Below are positions 49,131 through 57,364 of a stretch of 64,000 bases of DNA, one piece after another; within the stretch, counting starts at the first letter, position 1; every line of letters starts with the position of its first letter. The stretch is from Microvirga splendida (lineage in GTDB: Bacteria > Pseudomonadota > Alphaproteobacteria > Rhizobiales > Beijerinckiaceae). The translations under genes and the position numbers were made by a program. Location of the stretch: assembly GCF_016427565.1 (NCBI RefSeq), contig NZ_JAELXT010000009.1, positions 62,001-126,000 of the forward strand, in the 5' to 3' direction. The notes beneath the pieces were generated by a model. It saw only the letters and a list, made by a program, of their open reading frames with translations. It made no database searches and was not told where the DNA came from.

Positions 49131-50357
49131 TCAGCGGGTGGCGGTCTCCCGGGCCGCCAGCCAGGACGCCACGGCCCTGCGTTCGTCCAGGGTCATCTCG
49201 GTGATGTTGTTGGGCGGCATGGCATGGGTGAGCACGCTCTGGACCCGGATCATCTCCCGATGGCGTTCGATTTCCTCGGGCGTGTCGAGGCGAACCCCTT
49301 TCGGAGCCACGGGGATGCCGTCCCAGACGGGCTCCGCCGCATGGCACATGGAGCAGCGGGACTGGATCGCGAGCACGGCCTCGTCGAAGGAGGCCGTGAC
49401 CACCTCGGGCGTCGCATTCGCCGGAGCCTCGGCCATGTTGGCGTTGCCGGGCTTTCCGATGATCGAGAGCCAGATCGCCCCCCAGATGCAGAGCGCGGCG
49501 ACGCCCCAGGTCCACCAGGGCGAGCCCTTGTCGGCATGCTGCGAGTTGAAGAAATGCCGGATCACCGCGCCCGCGATCACGATCAGGCCGACGATGCCGA
49601 CCGAATATGTCGACGACCACGCCAGGGGGTAGTGGTTCGACAGCATCAGGAAGATGACAGGCAGCGTCAGGTAGTTGTTATGGGTCGACCGGAGCTTGGC
49701 CTCCTTGCCGAGCTTCGGGTCGGGCGTCTGCCCGGCCAGGAGGGCGGCCACCACCTTCTTCTGGTTCGGGATGATGACGAAGAACACGCTGGCCGACATC
49801 CAGGTGGCGATCATCGCGCCCGTGTGCAGGAAGGCGGCGCGGCCGTTGAAGACCTGGGTGAAGGCGAAGGCTGCCAGGAGAATATAAACGAAGAGCACGA
49901 CGCCGAGCAGGACCCCGTTCCTGCCGAGCGGGGAACGGCACAAACCCTCATAGACCAGCCAGCTCAGGCCAAGGCCGCCGATGCCGATGGCGGCGGCCTG
50001 CCAGGGGGCGAGGGCGCGCACGGCCGGGTCGATGGTGTAGAGATCGGCCTGGAGATAATAAACCCAGACGATGAGAAAGAAGCCGCTGATCCAGGTGGAA
50101 TAGCTCTCCCACTTGAACCAGGTCAGCTCCTTCGGCAGTTCGGGCGGCGCAACGAGATATTTGCGCATGTTGTAGAAGCCGCCGCCATGGACCTGCCAGG
50201 CCTCGCCGCCGACGCCCTGGGCCAAGCCCTCCCGCCTCTTCAGGCTGAGGTCGAGATGGATGAAGTAGAAGGACGAGCCGATCCAGGCGATGGCCGTGAT
50301 CACATGGACCCAGCGGATGATCTGGCTGATCCATTCGGAGATTTGCGGGTCGATCAT
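49131..50357 (-). CDS. puuD: urate hydroxylase PuuD (membrane-bound, with cytochrome c domain)
   Basis: A 408-residue protein. About eight or nine membrane helices occupy residues 10-300 (for example WVHVITAIAWIGSSFYF, and the periplasm-facing NMRKYL loop). The C-terminal 90 residues form a cytochrome c domain with one heme motif CSMCH and the likely axial Met in THAMPPNN. PuuD oxidises urate to 5-hydroxyisourate and passes electrons to the respiratory chain instead of making hydrogen peroxide. The next step, UraH, is divergently encoded 208 bases away. Confidence 0.9.
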   Translation of the reverse strand: MIDPQISEWISQIIRWVHVITAIAWIGSSFYFIHLDLSLKRREGLAQGVGGEAWQVHGGGFYNMRKYLVAPPELPKELTWFKWESYSTWISGFFLIVWVYYLQADLYTIDPAVRALAPWQAAAIGIGGLGLSWLVYEGLCRSPLGRNGVLLGVVLFVYILLAAFAFTQVFNGRAAFLHTGAMIATWMSASVFFVIIPNQKKVVAALLAGQTPDPKLGKEAKLRSTHNNYLTLPVIFLMLSNHYPLAWSSTYSVGIVGLIVIAGAVIRHFFNSQHADKGSPWWTWGVAALCIWGAIWLSIIGKPGNANMAEAPANATPEVVTASFDEAVLAIQSRCSMCHAAEPVWDGIPVAPKGVRLDTPEEIERHREMIRVQSVLTHAMPPNNITEMTLDERRAVASWLAARETATR

Positions 50358-50565
50358 GCAGTCACTTGAACGAATGATGGAATGCTTAGCCTAGGGCGGC
50401 GGTAGGGTTTGCGATAGGCCGTGCGAACGGCTTTTTCAACAGGAACCCTGTCCGGGAAACCCTGCCTTTCCGCAACGGGATCGAGGGATGCGGCTTGACG
50501 CGGGAGGCGCGGGCCCGAAAGAATTCCAGGCTCGATCTGCCCCTTTGCTCCATCCGCGAGGTTTC

Positions 50566-50919
50566 ATGGGCCGCCTGTCCACCCACGTTCTGGATACCGT
50601 CAACGGCAAGCCCGCGCGCGGCGTCGCCATCGAGCTGTTCGCCATCGAGGGCGAGGGACGCCGCTCCGTCCTGCGCACCGTCACCAATGCGGATGGGCGC
50701 ACGGACGCGCCGCTGATGATCGGTGAAGCGTTCCGCACCGGAACCTACGAGCTCGTCTTCGAGATCGGGGCCTATTTCAAGGCGCTCGGCACAGCCATGG
50801 CCGATCCGCCGTTCCTGGATGTCGTGCCGATCCGCTTCACCATCGCCGAGCCCGACGGGCATTACCACGTTCCGCTCCTCGCCTCCCCCTGGAGCTATTC
50901 CACCTATCGAGGAAGCTGA
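50566..50919 (+). CDS. uraH: hydroxyisourate hydrolase
   Basis: A 117-residue transthyretin-like enzyme. The signatures are [18 protein letters not shown] at the N-terminus and the C-terminal [19 protein letters not shown] ending in the YRGS tetrapeptide. It hydrolyses 5-hydroxyisourate to OHCU. The start at 50566 follows CGAGG; the upstream frame to 50488 is not needed. It ends two bases before the puuE-uraD fusion. Confidence 0.93.
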   Translation: MGRLSTHVLDTVNGKPARGVAIELFAIEGEGRRSVLRTVTNADGRTDAPLMIGEAFRTGTYELVFEIGAYFKALGTAMADPPFLDVVPIRFTIAEPDGHYHVPLLASPWSYSTYRGS

Positions 50920-50921
50920 TC

Positions 50922-52361
50922 ATGCCCGCCTCCTATCCCCGCGACCTCGTCGGCTATGGCCGCAACCCGCCGCATCCGCGCTGGCCGAACGGAGCCCGCA
51001 TCTGCGTGCAGTTCGTGATCAACTACGAAGAGGGCGGCGAGAACAGCATCCTGCACGGCGACCGGGCTTCCGAGGCCTTCCTGTCGGAGATCGTCGGCGC
51101 GCAGGCCTGGCCTGGCCAGCGCCATATGAGCATGGAGTCGATCTACGAATACGGCTCCCGCGCCGGGTTCTGGCGCCTGTGGCGCATGTTCACCGAACGC
51201 AGCATACCGGTGACGGTCTACGGCGTCGCCACAGCCCTCATGCGCAACCCGGAGGCGGTCGCTGCCATGAAGGAGGCCGGGTGGGAGATCGCAAGCCACG
51301 GGCTCAAGTGGATCGACTACCGCGACTTCTCCTCTGAGGAGGAGCGGGCGCATATGAAGGAGGCGATCCGCATCCACACCGAGGTCACGGGCGAGCGCCC
51401 GCTCGGCTGGTACACGGGCCGCACCTCGGAGCACACCAACCGCCTCGTGGCGGAGGAGGGCGGCTTCCTCTACAGCGCGGATTCCTACGCCGACGAGCTG
51501 CCCTATTGGGAGCAGCACGGGGACAGGCAGCAGCTCATCGTGCCCTATACGCTGGACGCCAACGACATGCGCTTTGCCACCCCGCAGGGCTTCAATGCGG
51601 GCGACCAGTTCTTCGCCTATCTGAAGGATTCGTTCGATACACTCTATGCGGAGGGCGGGACCGCGCCGAAGATGCTGTCGGTCGGGCTCCATTGCCGTCT
51701 GGTCGGCCGGCCAGGGCGGGCCGCGGCGCTCGCGCGCTTCCTGGACTACGTGGCTTCCCATGACGATGTCTGGGTCGCCAAGCGGATCGACATCGCCCGC
51801 CACTGGATCCGCCATCACCGGCCGGCAGGCCTGAAGCCCAGCACCATGAGCCGCGCGCTCTTCGTGGAGGCCTTCGGCGACATCTTCGAGCATTCGCCCT
51901 GGATCGCGGAGCGCGCTTTTGACGCCGGCCTCACCACCGGGCAGGATACGGCCGAGGGGCTTCATGCCGCCATGGTGCATGTGCTCTCGGGGGCAAGTCA
52001 TGGGCAGAAGCTGGCGCTGATCAACGCCCACCCCGATCTCGCCGGGCGCCTCAAGCTCGCCGATCTCACGGCCGATTCGCGCAACGAGCAGTCCTCGGCT
52101 GGGCTGACCAGTCTGACGGAGGAGGAGCGCGACCGATTCCTGGCCCTCAACGATCTCTACAAGGAGAAATTCGGCTTCCCGTTCATCATGGCCGTGAAGG
52201 GGCGCTCCAAGGACGAGATCCTCACGGCCTTCGAAGAGCGGCTCGAGCATGACCCGGAGCAGGAGTTCGACACCGCCGTCGTGCAGATCGAGCTGATCGC
52301 CCTTCTCCGGCTGAAAGACCGGCTGCCCTCGCTGGCGGATGTGTTCTCAACCCTGGCCTGA
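50922..52361 (+). CDS. fused allantoinase (PuuE) and OHCU decarboxylase (UraD)
   Basis: A 479-residue fusion. Residues 1 to about 304 are the polysaccharide-deacetylase-like allantoinase PuuE (INYEEGGE, GWEIASHGLKWIDY, RTSEHTNRLV). Residues about 305-479 are UraD (FGDIFEHSPWIAERAF with the catalytic His, INAHPDLAGR, NEQSSAGL, KFGFPFIMAVKG). UraD makes S-allantoin and PuuE hydrolyses it to allantoate, so successive steps sit on one chain. With PuuD and UraH it completes urate to allantoate. Confidence 0.93.
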   Translation: MPASYPRDLVGYGRNPPHPRWPNGARICVQFVINYEEGGENSILHGDRASEAFLSEIVGAQAWPGQRHMSMESIYEYGSRAGFWRLWRMFTERSIPVTVYGVATALMRNPEAVAAMKEAGWEIASHGLKWIDYRDFSSEEERAHMKEAIRIHTEVTGERPLGWYTGRTSEHTNRLVAEEGGFLYSADSYADELPYWEQHGDRQQLIVPYTLDANDMRFATPQGFNAGDQFFAYLKDSFDTLYAEGGTAPKMLSVGLHCRLVGRPGRAAALARFLDYVASHDDVWVAKRIDIARHWIRHHRPAGLKPSTMSRALFVEAFGDIFEHSPWIAERAFDAGLTTGQDTAEGLHAAMVHVLSGASHGQKLALINAHPDLAGRLKLADLTADSRNEQSSAGLTSLTEEERDRFLALNDLYKEKFGFPFIMAVKGRSKDEILTAFEERLEHDPEQEFDTAVVQIELIALLRLKDRLPSLADVFSTLA

Positions 52362-52433
52362 TCGCGCGAAGCCGATCAGGTTGCACCCTTACCGTGATGC
52401 CGCGATGAGGCATTCGAACCCAGGAGATTTGTC

Positions 52434-52751
52434 ATGAGCCAGGCGCCGCAGGTTATCGATCTCGATCGCGAGGCCATCAAGCGGGGCCTGCGCGAAGGAT
52501 CCCTTCTGCTGGTCGACGTGCGCGAGCCGCATGAATTCGCTGCGGGCCACATCCCCGGCTCGGTCTCCCACCCGCTCTCGTCCTTCGACCCGTCCAGCCT
52601 GCCGGAGGGCAAGCGAATCGTCTTTTCCTGCGCGGCAGGCGTCCGGTCCGTCCGGGCCATCGAGTCCGCTCAGGCGGCAGGCCGCGATATCCGGGAGCAC
52701 TACAAGGGCGGGTTCAAGGACTGGGCTGCCGCGGGTGAACCGGTGGAGTAG
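52434..52751 (+). CDS. rhodanese-like domain protein
   Basis: A 105-residue single-domain rhodanese: LLLVDVREPHEFAAGHIPGSVSHPL and the active-site loop CAAGVRS with the catalytic Cys near residue 65. It would carry sulfane sulfur or act as a redox partner in the cytoplasm. The start follows AGGAGATTTGTC. It begins 72 bases after the purine genes. Confidence 0.86.
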   Translation: MSQAPQVIDLDREAIKRGLREGSLLLVDVREPHEFAAGHIPGSVSHPLSSFDPSSLPEGKRIVFSCAAGVRSVRAIESAQAAGRDIREHYKGGFKDWAAAGEPVE

Positions 52752-52771
52752 GGCTCCTTTCACCGAACGAT

Positions 52772-52811
52772 CACATAGATGTGTTCTAAAGTGTAGTGCT
52801 CAAGCTTGAGC
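52772..52811. promoter_or_regulatory. two palindromes upstream of the class II cytochrome gene
   Basis: CACAT-AG-ATGTG (52772-52783) and the 14-base perfect palindrome GCTCAAGCTTGAGC (52798-52811) lie within 40 bases, starting 22 bases after the rhodanese stop and 78-117 bases before the cytochrome start. They could be operators or a weak terminator; there is no U-tract. Confidence 0.4.
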
Positions 52812-52888
52812 AGATATGCGCTAATGTCGGCCCGCCGACGGTGGTTCGTAGGAGCGCAGTCCGTCGCGCCCATGAGGGAAACACATAG

Positions 52889-53326
52889 ATGAAGCGTACA
52901 ATGTTTGTCGCCAGCCTTCTGGCGCTCGGAGTGACCGCTGCCATTGCCCAGAGCAATGTGGTCGAGCAGCGTCAGGCGCTGATGAAGGAGATGGGCGCGC
53001 AGACCCGGCCCATCGGCGCCATGATGCGCGGTCAGGAGCCTTTCGACCTCGCCAAGGTGCAGGCCGGCCTGAAGGTGTTCTCCGAGAACGGCAAGAAATT
53101 CGTCACTCTCTTCCCTGAGAGCTCGAAAGACGCGCCCAAGACCGAGGCCCTGCCGGCGATCTGGGAGAACAAGGCGAAGTTCGAGTCTCTCGGCAACAAG
53201 TTGAGCCAGGACGCCCAGACCGCCATGACGGCTATCAAGGACGAGGCCTCCTTCAAGGCGGAGATGCCGAAGGTGCTCCAGAACTGCGGCGCCTGCCATA
53301 ACGAGTTCCGCAAGAAGACCTCCTGA
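52889..53326 (+). CDS. class II cytochrome c (c'/c-556 type)
   Basis: A 145-residue periplasmic protein with a signal peptide (ending AIAQ near residue 21), a four-helix-bundle composition and a single heme motif CGACH at the C-terminal end, as in class II cytochromes. The N-terminal Met or neighbouring residue (QALMKEMGAQ) would be the sixth ligand in c-556-like forms. It precedes a diheme cytochrome by 59 bases, and the two probably act in sequence. Confidence 0.88.
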   Translation: MKRTMFVASLLALGVTAAIAQSNVVEQRQALMKEMGAQTRPIGAMMRGQEPFDLAKVQAGLKVFSENGKKFVTLFPESSKDAPKTEALPAIWENKAKFESLGNKLSQDAQTAMTAIKDEASFKAEMPKVLQNCGACHNEFRKKTS

Positions 53327-53385
53327 TCGGTCGATATTCGGAATGGGCGGCCCTCGGGCCGCCCGTTTCATTTGGAGGAGAGGCG

Positions 53386-54318
53386 ATGCGTAAGGCGCTC
53401 ATCGGGCTGGTTGCCCTGGTCATTCTCGGCGTGATCGGCTTCGTGGCCCTCACATCCCCGTCGACCTACCGCTTCATCCGCGCCGAGGCGTCCGCTCTGG
53501 ACGCCGGCCGCACCCCGAATGTCGAGAACGGCCGTGTCCTGTTCTTCGCCGGAGGCTGCACTTCCTGCCATGCGGTGCCCAACAACGACGACAAGCTGCG
53601 GCTCGGCGGCGGCTATGCCCTGAACTCCCCGTTCGGCACCTTCCACGTCCCGAATATCTCGTCCCACAAGCAGGACGGCATCGGCTCCTGGACGACGGCC
53701 GACTTCATCCGCGCCATGCGGGAGGGCGTGTCCCCTGACGGGCGCCACTACTATCCGGCTTTTCCCTACACGTCCTATCAGCGCATGAGCTCGGAGGATC
53801 TGTCCGACCTCTTCGCCTTCATGCAGACGCTGCCCGCCGTCGAGGGGCGGGTGCGGGATCACGAGCTGCCGTTCCCCTTCAATATCCGCCGCGGCGTGGG
53901 CCTGTGGAAGCTCGCTTTCCTGGATGGCAAGGTCTTCACGCCGGACCCGTCGAAATCGGCGAGCCTGAACCGGGGAGACTACCTGGTGAACGGGCCCGGC
54001 CACTGCGCTGAGTGCCACAGCGAGCGCAACTTTGCCGGTGCCATCATCGAGGAGCGGCGCTTTGCCGGCGGTCCCGATCCGGAGGGCCGGGGCACTGTTC
54101 CCAACATCACCCCGCACCAGACCGGCATCGGCGGCTGGGCTCCCGAGGAACTGGCGACACTATTGAAGACCGGCGATACGCCGCTGTTCGACACGGTCGG
54201 CGGACCCATGGGCGCCGTGGTGGCCAACACGGCGCAGTTGCCCGACACGGATCGTCAGGCCATGGCCGAGTACCTGTTGTCCCTGCCGCCGAGGCAGGGC
54301 TTCAAGAGGCCTGAATAA
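53386..54318 (+). CDS. diheme cytochrome c, membrane anchored
   Basis: A 310-residue protein with an N-terminal hydrophobic segment (residues 5-24) acting as anchor or signal, and two cytochrome c domains with CTSCH near residue 58 and CAECH near residue 208. Similar proteins accept electrons from periplasmic dehydrogenases. The downstream position relative to PuuD and the monoheme c'-type protein makes them candidate partners. Start behind TGGAGGAGAGGCG, a strong ribosome site. Confidence 0.88.
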   Translation: MRKALIGLVALVILGVIGFVALTSPSTYRFIRAEASALDAGRTPNVENGRVLFFAGGCTSCHAVPNNDDKLRLGGGYALNSPFGTFHVPNISSHKQDGIGSWTTADFIRAMREGVSPDGRHYYPAFPYTSYQRMSSEDLSDLFAFMQTLPAVEGRVRDHELPFPFNIRRGVGLWKLAFLDGKVFTPDPSKSASLNRGDYLVNGPGHCAECHSERNFAGAIIEERRFAGGPDPEGRGTVPNITPHQTGIGGWAPEELATLLKTGDTPLFDTVGGPMGAVVANTAQLPDTDRQAMAEYLLSLPPRQGFKRPE

Positions 54319-54354
54319 GCTGGGGACGCGCTGGGGATGGGTTGAGGGCAGGCC

Positions 54355-54972
54355 TCAATCCATCACGGCCGCTTTGAGGATGCAGACCATCGTGGCGCGG
54401 CCGGGCTTGTCGCCGACGCAGCGCACGGAATGAGGGCGGTCGCAGCGGTAGCGCAGGCTTTCGCCGGCCTTGGCCTGCTGGACGACACCGCCCACTTCGA
54501 CCTCGAACTCACCCTCGAGAACCGACAGGCATTCCACCGAGCCGCGCTGATGGCTGTCGGAATCGAGAACGCCGCCGGGCTCGGACTGCACATCGTACCA
54601 TTGCAGCCATTCGATGGTCTTGAGCCAGCCGATGATGGCGAGCCGCATCTTGCCGTCTTCCGACACCAGGATCGGCGTGTCGGCCTTGGACGATTTCTCG
54701 ATGAAGGGCTCCTCGTCGCCGGACGCGAGAACCCGCTCGATGGAGACGTCGAGGGCCTGGCTCAGCCGCCAGATGGTGGCCAGCGTCGGGTTGGTCTCGT
54801 TGCGCTCGATCTGGCTGATGATGGATTTGGCGACGCCGGACTGCTCGGCGAGTTCCGACAGGGACAGGTTGTAGGCCTTGCGCAGGCGCTGGATCGTCTT
54901 GCCCATGTTGCCGGAGAGGACCTGCGCGCCCGTTTCCAGCTCCCGGCTTCGTTCTTTGCCCTCGACGCCCAT
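54355..54972 (-). CDS. XRE family transcriptional regulator with cupin domain
   Basis: A 205-residue protein. The helix-turn-helix (about 25-80) reads LSELAEQSGVAKSIISQIERNETNPTLATIWRLSQALD. A C-terminal cupin (about 135-200, QRGSVECLSVLEGEFEVEVGG and SLRYRCDRPHSVR) would bind a small effector. Regulators of this type (PuuR, SutR-like) usually control an adjacent transporter or catabolic gene, here probably the EamA transporter 118 bases upstream on the same strand or the convergent cytochromes. The start follows AGAGG. Confidence 0.87.
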   Translation of the reverse strand: MGVEGKERSRELETGAQVLSGNMGKTIQRLRKAYNLSLSELAEQSGVAKSIISQIERNETNPTLATIWRLSQALDVSIERVLASGDEEPFIEKSSKADTPILVSEDGKMRLAIIGWLKTIEWLQWYDVQSEPGGVLDSDSHQRGSVECLSVLEGEFEVEVGGVVQQAKAGESLRYRCDRPHSVRCVGDKPGRATMVCILKAAVMD

Positions 54973-55090
54973 AACTGCCTCTGTTCTGAAAAACCGTACG
55001 CCCGTTCCTCAAAACGGTTGTGGGGTAATCGGCAGGGCGGGTCAAGCACCGGTGCCCTCGCGGTCTTTCGTTTTCTCCGCAGATGCCTGT

Positions 55091-56023
55091 TCAGACCCCC
55101 GGACGCTGGGGCGAGGCCTGGAATTCCTTGGTGCGCAGCAGCCCGAGCTGGTGCTCGCGCCACACGATGAACAGGCCGGTTGCCGCCACGATGGTAGCGC
55201 CGGTGAGCACGGTCACCGTGGGCAGATCCCCGAACACGAACCAGCCGAACAGGAGCGCCCAGATCATCGTGGTGTACTCGAAGGGGGCGATGACCGACGT
55301 ATCGGCAAAACGGTAGCTCTGCGTGAGCAGGATCTGCCCGATCCCGCCCAGGATCCCGGCAACCACGAACAGGGCCCAGTCCTGGGCATCGGGCATCCGC
55401 CAGCCGAACGCGACCGTGCAGAGGGACAGGGCCGAGGCCAGGATGAAGAAATAGAACACGATGGCGCCCGTCTTCTCGGTGGCCGTCAGGCGCCGCACCT
55501 GGATCATGGCGCCCGCGGAGCAGAAGGCGCCCGCGAACGCGCACAGCGCCCCCAGGGTCGGCCCGGCACCCAGGCCCCCGGAGAAGGTCTCAAGCTTCAG
55601 GTACGGCGAGAGCATGATCAGGACGCCCACGAACCCCACGGCCACGGCCGTCCAGCGATAGGCCCGGACCTTCTCGTTGAGGAGCAGGGCCGCCAGGATC
55701 ACGACGATCAGCGGCGAGGCATAGCCGATGGCGATGGCATCGTGGAGCGGCAGGTAGGACAGGGCAGCAAAGCCCAGATACATGCCGCTCGTGCCGATGA
55801 GGCCGCGCTTGAAATGCCCGACGACGTTCCGCGTCCGCACCGCATTGATGAGGTCCCCCTGCCATTTCAGCCAGATCAGGAGCGGCAGCAGCGCGAAGGC
55901 CGAACGGAAGAACACGACCTCTCCCACGGGGTAGCGGATCATCATCGTCTTGAGCGTGGCCGACATCATCGTGAAGACGAGGGCGGACAGAACCTTGAGG
56001 GATATCCCTAGGAGAGGTTTCAC
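55091..56023 (-). CDS. EamA/DMT family transporter
   Basis: A 310-residue membrane protein with ten hydrophobic helices in two EamA repeats (SALVFTMMSATLKTMM in the first, MIWALLFGWFVFGDLP in the second). It is related to S-adenosylmethionine-type or riboflavin-type DMT carriers in general layout, without a substrate signature. It starts with GTG at 56023 and lies upstream of the cupin regulator on the same strand. Confidence 0.82.
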   Translation of the reverse strand: MKPLLGISLKVLSALVFTMMSATLKTMMIRYPVGEVVFFRSAFALLPLLIWLKWQGDLINAVRTRNVVGHFKRGLIGTSGMYLGFAALSYLPLHDAIAIGYASPLIVVILAALLLNEKVRAYRWTAVAVGFVGVLIMLSPYLKLETFSGGLGAGPTLGALCAFAGAFCSAGAMIQVRRLTATEKTGAIVFYFFILASALSLCTVAFGWRMPDAQDWALFVVAGILGGIGQILLTQSYRFADTSVIAPFEYTTMIWALLFGWFVFGDLPTVTVLTGATIVAATGLFIVWREHQLGLLRTKEFQASPQRPGV

Positions 56024-56147
56024 AGGAAGCGCATCGTCACGGGTAGGGCATTGGCGAGGGGGATGCAGACAACCACGGTAAGGCGGCCGCGTGAAGCCTG
56101 AATCGGATCGATAGCCCTTGCAGTGAGTGCATAGGCTCGGTTCGGAC

Positions 56148-56399
56148 TTAGACTGTCCGGGCTCGCCTCGCGCGGGAGCGGATGAAGCCGATAACGGTGA
56201 GAACCAGCCAGGCGGTTTGCGTGACGAAGGACGCCAGATTGAAGTCGAAGGCGAGCGAGTAGAGGATCAGCAGCGCTCCGAGGCCATTGAGGAAAGCGTA
56301 GCGCGGATCTTCGAGTTTCAGCGTGCCGAACTGCAGCAGACCGTAAGCCGATAGATAGGCAGCAACCCCGGCCAGCCCTACCAAGTCAGGCACGCTCAT
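56148..56399 (-). CDS. small membrane protein, CBU_0592-like
   Basis: An 83-residue integral membrane protein with three hydrophobic stretches. The segment LKLEDPRYAFLNGLGALLILYSL is typical of a small uncharacterised family often found in alphaproteobacteria. The ATG at 56399 follows GGAGATCATCG. It lies divergently from the phosphoesterase gene. Confidence 0.7.
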   Translation of the reverse strand: MSVPDLVGLAGVAAYLSAYGLLQFGTLKLEDPRYAFLNGLGALLILYSLAFDFNLASFVTQTAWLVLTVIGFIRSRARRARTV

Positions 56400-56467
56400 C
56401 GATGATCTCCATCAGATCCGCAGCGGAGCCGGATAGGCCGACAGGATAGCCGCGAATCAGTTCTGCA

Positions 56468-56496
56468 CCGTCACAAATCTGCAGGAAAACCGTCAC
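56468..56496 (+). promoter_or_regulatory. Pho-box-like direct repeats upstream of the phosphoesterase gene
   Basis: Three 7-base units at exact 11-base spacing: CCGTCAC-AAAT-CTGCAGG-AAAA-CCGTCAC, against the Pho box pattern CTGTCAT-N4-CTGTCAT. The first and third units match five of seven positions, the middle only three. The A/T-rich four-base spacers are also as expected. It ends 55 bases before the start at 56552. This is a candidate PhoB site found by eye, not a scored match. Confidence 0.45.
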
Positions 56497-56551
56497 GGGG
56501 ACGAGATGCGAATCCGGTTGTCTGGAAGCCGTAAACTCGTCGGGGAGGTCC

Positions 56552-57364
56552 ATGGCTCAGGATGAGAATCCCATTCGCGTGCGAACGCTGTTCCTGTCGG
56601 ATCTCCATCTCGGCACCCGGGGGTGCCAGGCCGGAGCCCTGCTCGACTTCCTCAAGGCCTACGATGCGGACACTATCTATCTCGTCGGCGACATCGTCGA
56701 CGGATGGAAGCTGAAATCAGGCTGGTACTGGCCCCAGGCTCATAACGACGTGGCGCAGAAGCTCCTGCGCAAGGTCCGGAAAGGCGCCCGCCTCGTCTAC
56801 CTTCCCGGCAACCACGACGAGTTCCTGCGCGACTATCTCGGCATCAATCTCGGGGGCATCGAGCTGGCGGATTACGCCCTGCACGAGGCCGCCGACGGCA
56901 AGCGCTACCTCGTGATCCATGGGGACCAGTTCGATCTCGTGGTCCGGCATGCCCGGTGGCTGGCGCTCCTCGGGGACGGCGCCTATACGGCGGCTCTCTT
57001 CGTCAACACCTATCTCAACATGGTCCGGCGCCGGCTGGGCCTGACCTACTGGTCCCTCTCGTCCTGGGCCAAGCTGAGGGTCAAGAACGCGGTCAACTAC
57101 ATCAGCCGCTTCGAGGAACTGCTCGCCGCCGAGGCCGAGCGCCATGAAGCCGATGGGGTGATCTGCGGACACATCCACCATGCCGTCATGCACGACCAGT
57201 TCGGCGTGGCCTATGTGAACACCGGCGACTGGGTCGAGTCCTGCACGGCCGTGGTCGAGCATTACGACGGCTCCTTCCAGCTTGTCCGATGGACGGATGT
57301 CCAGCTCGAAAAGGCCGCGGAGCAGAACGCCGCCGCTCCGAAGCTCAGCGAGAAGGCTGCCTGA
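56552..57364 (+). CDS. calcineurin-like metallophosphoesterase, PlcP/LpxH-like
   Basis: A 270-residue cytoplasmic enzyme with the dinuclear-metal motifs LSDLHLG, GDIVDGW, GNHDE, IHGDQFD and GHIHH. Automatic naming would give UDP-2,3-diacylglucosamine diphosphatase. The overlap with a glycosyltransferase gene (shared TGATG) is the arrangement known for plcP-agt, where PlcP cleaves phospholipid head groups during phosphate shortage and the glycosyltransferase glycosylates the diacylglycerol. A Pho-box-like site upstream agrees. LpxH function in lipid A synthesis is the alternative. The start follows GGGGAGGTCC. Confidence 0.82.
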   Translation: MAQDENPIRVRTLFLSDLHLGTRGCQAGALLDFLKAYDADTIYLVGDIVDGWKLKSGWYWPQAHNDVAQKLLRKVRKGARLVYLPGNHDEFLRDYLGINLGGIELADYALHEAADGKRYLVIHGDQFDLVVRHARWLALLGDGAYTAALFVNTYLNMVRRRLGLTYWSLSSWAKLRVKNAVNYISRFEELLAAEAERHEADGVICGHIHHAVMHDQFGVAYVNTGDWVESCTAVVEHYDGSFQLVRWTDVQLEKAAEQNAAAPKLSEKAA

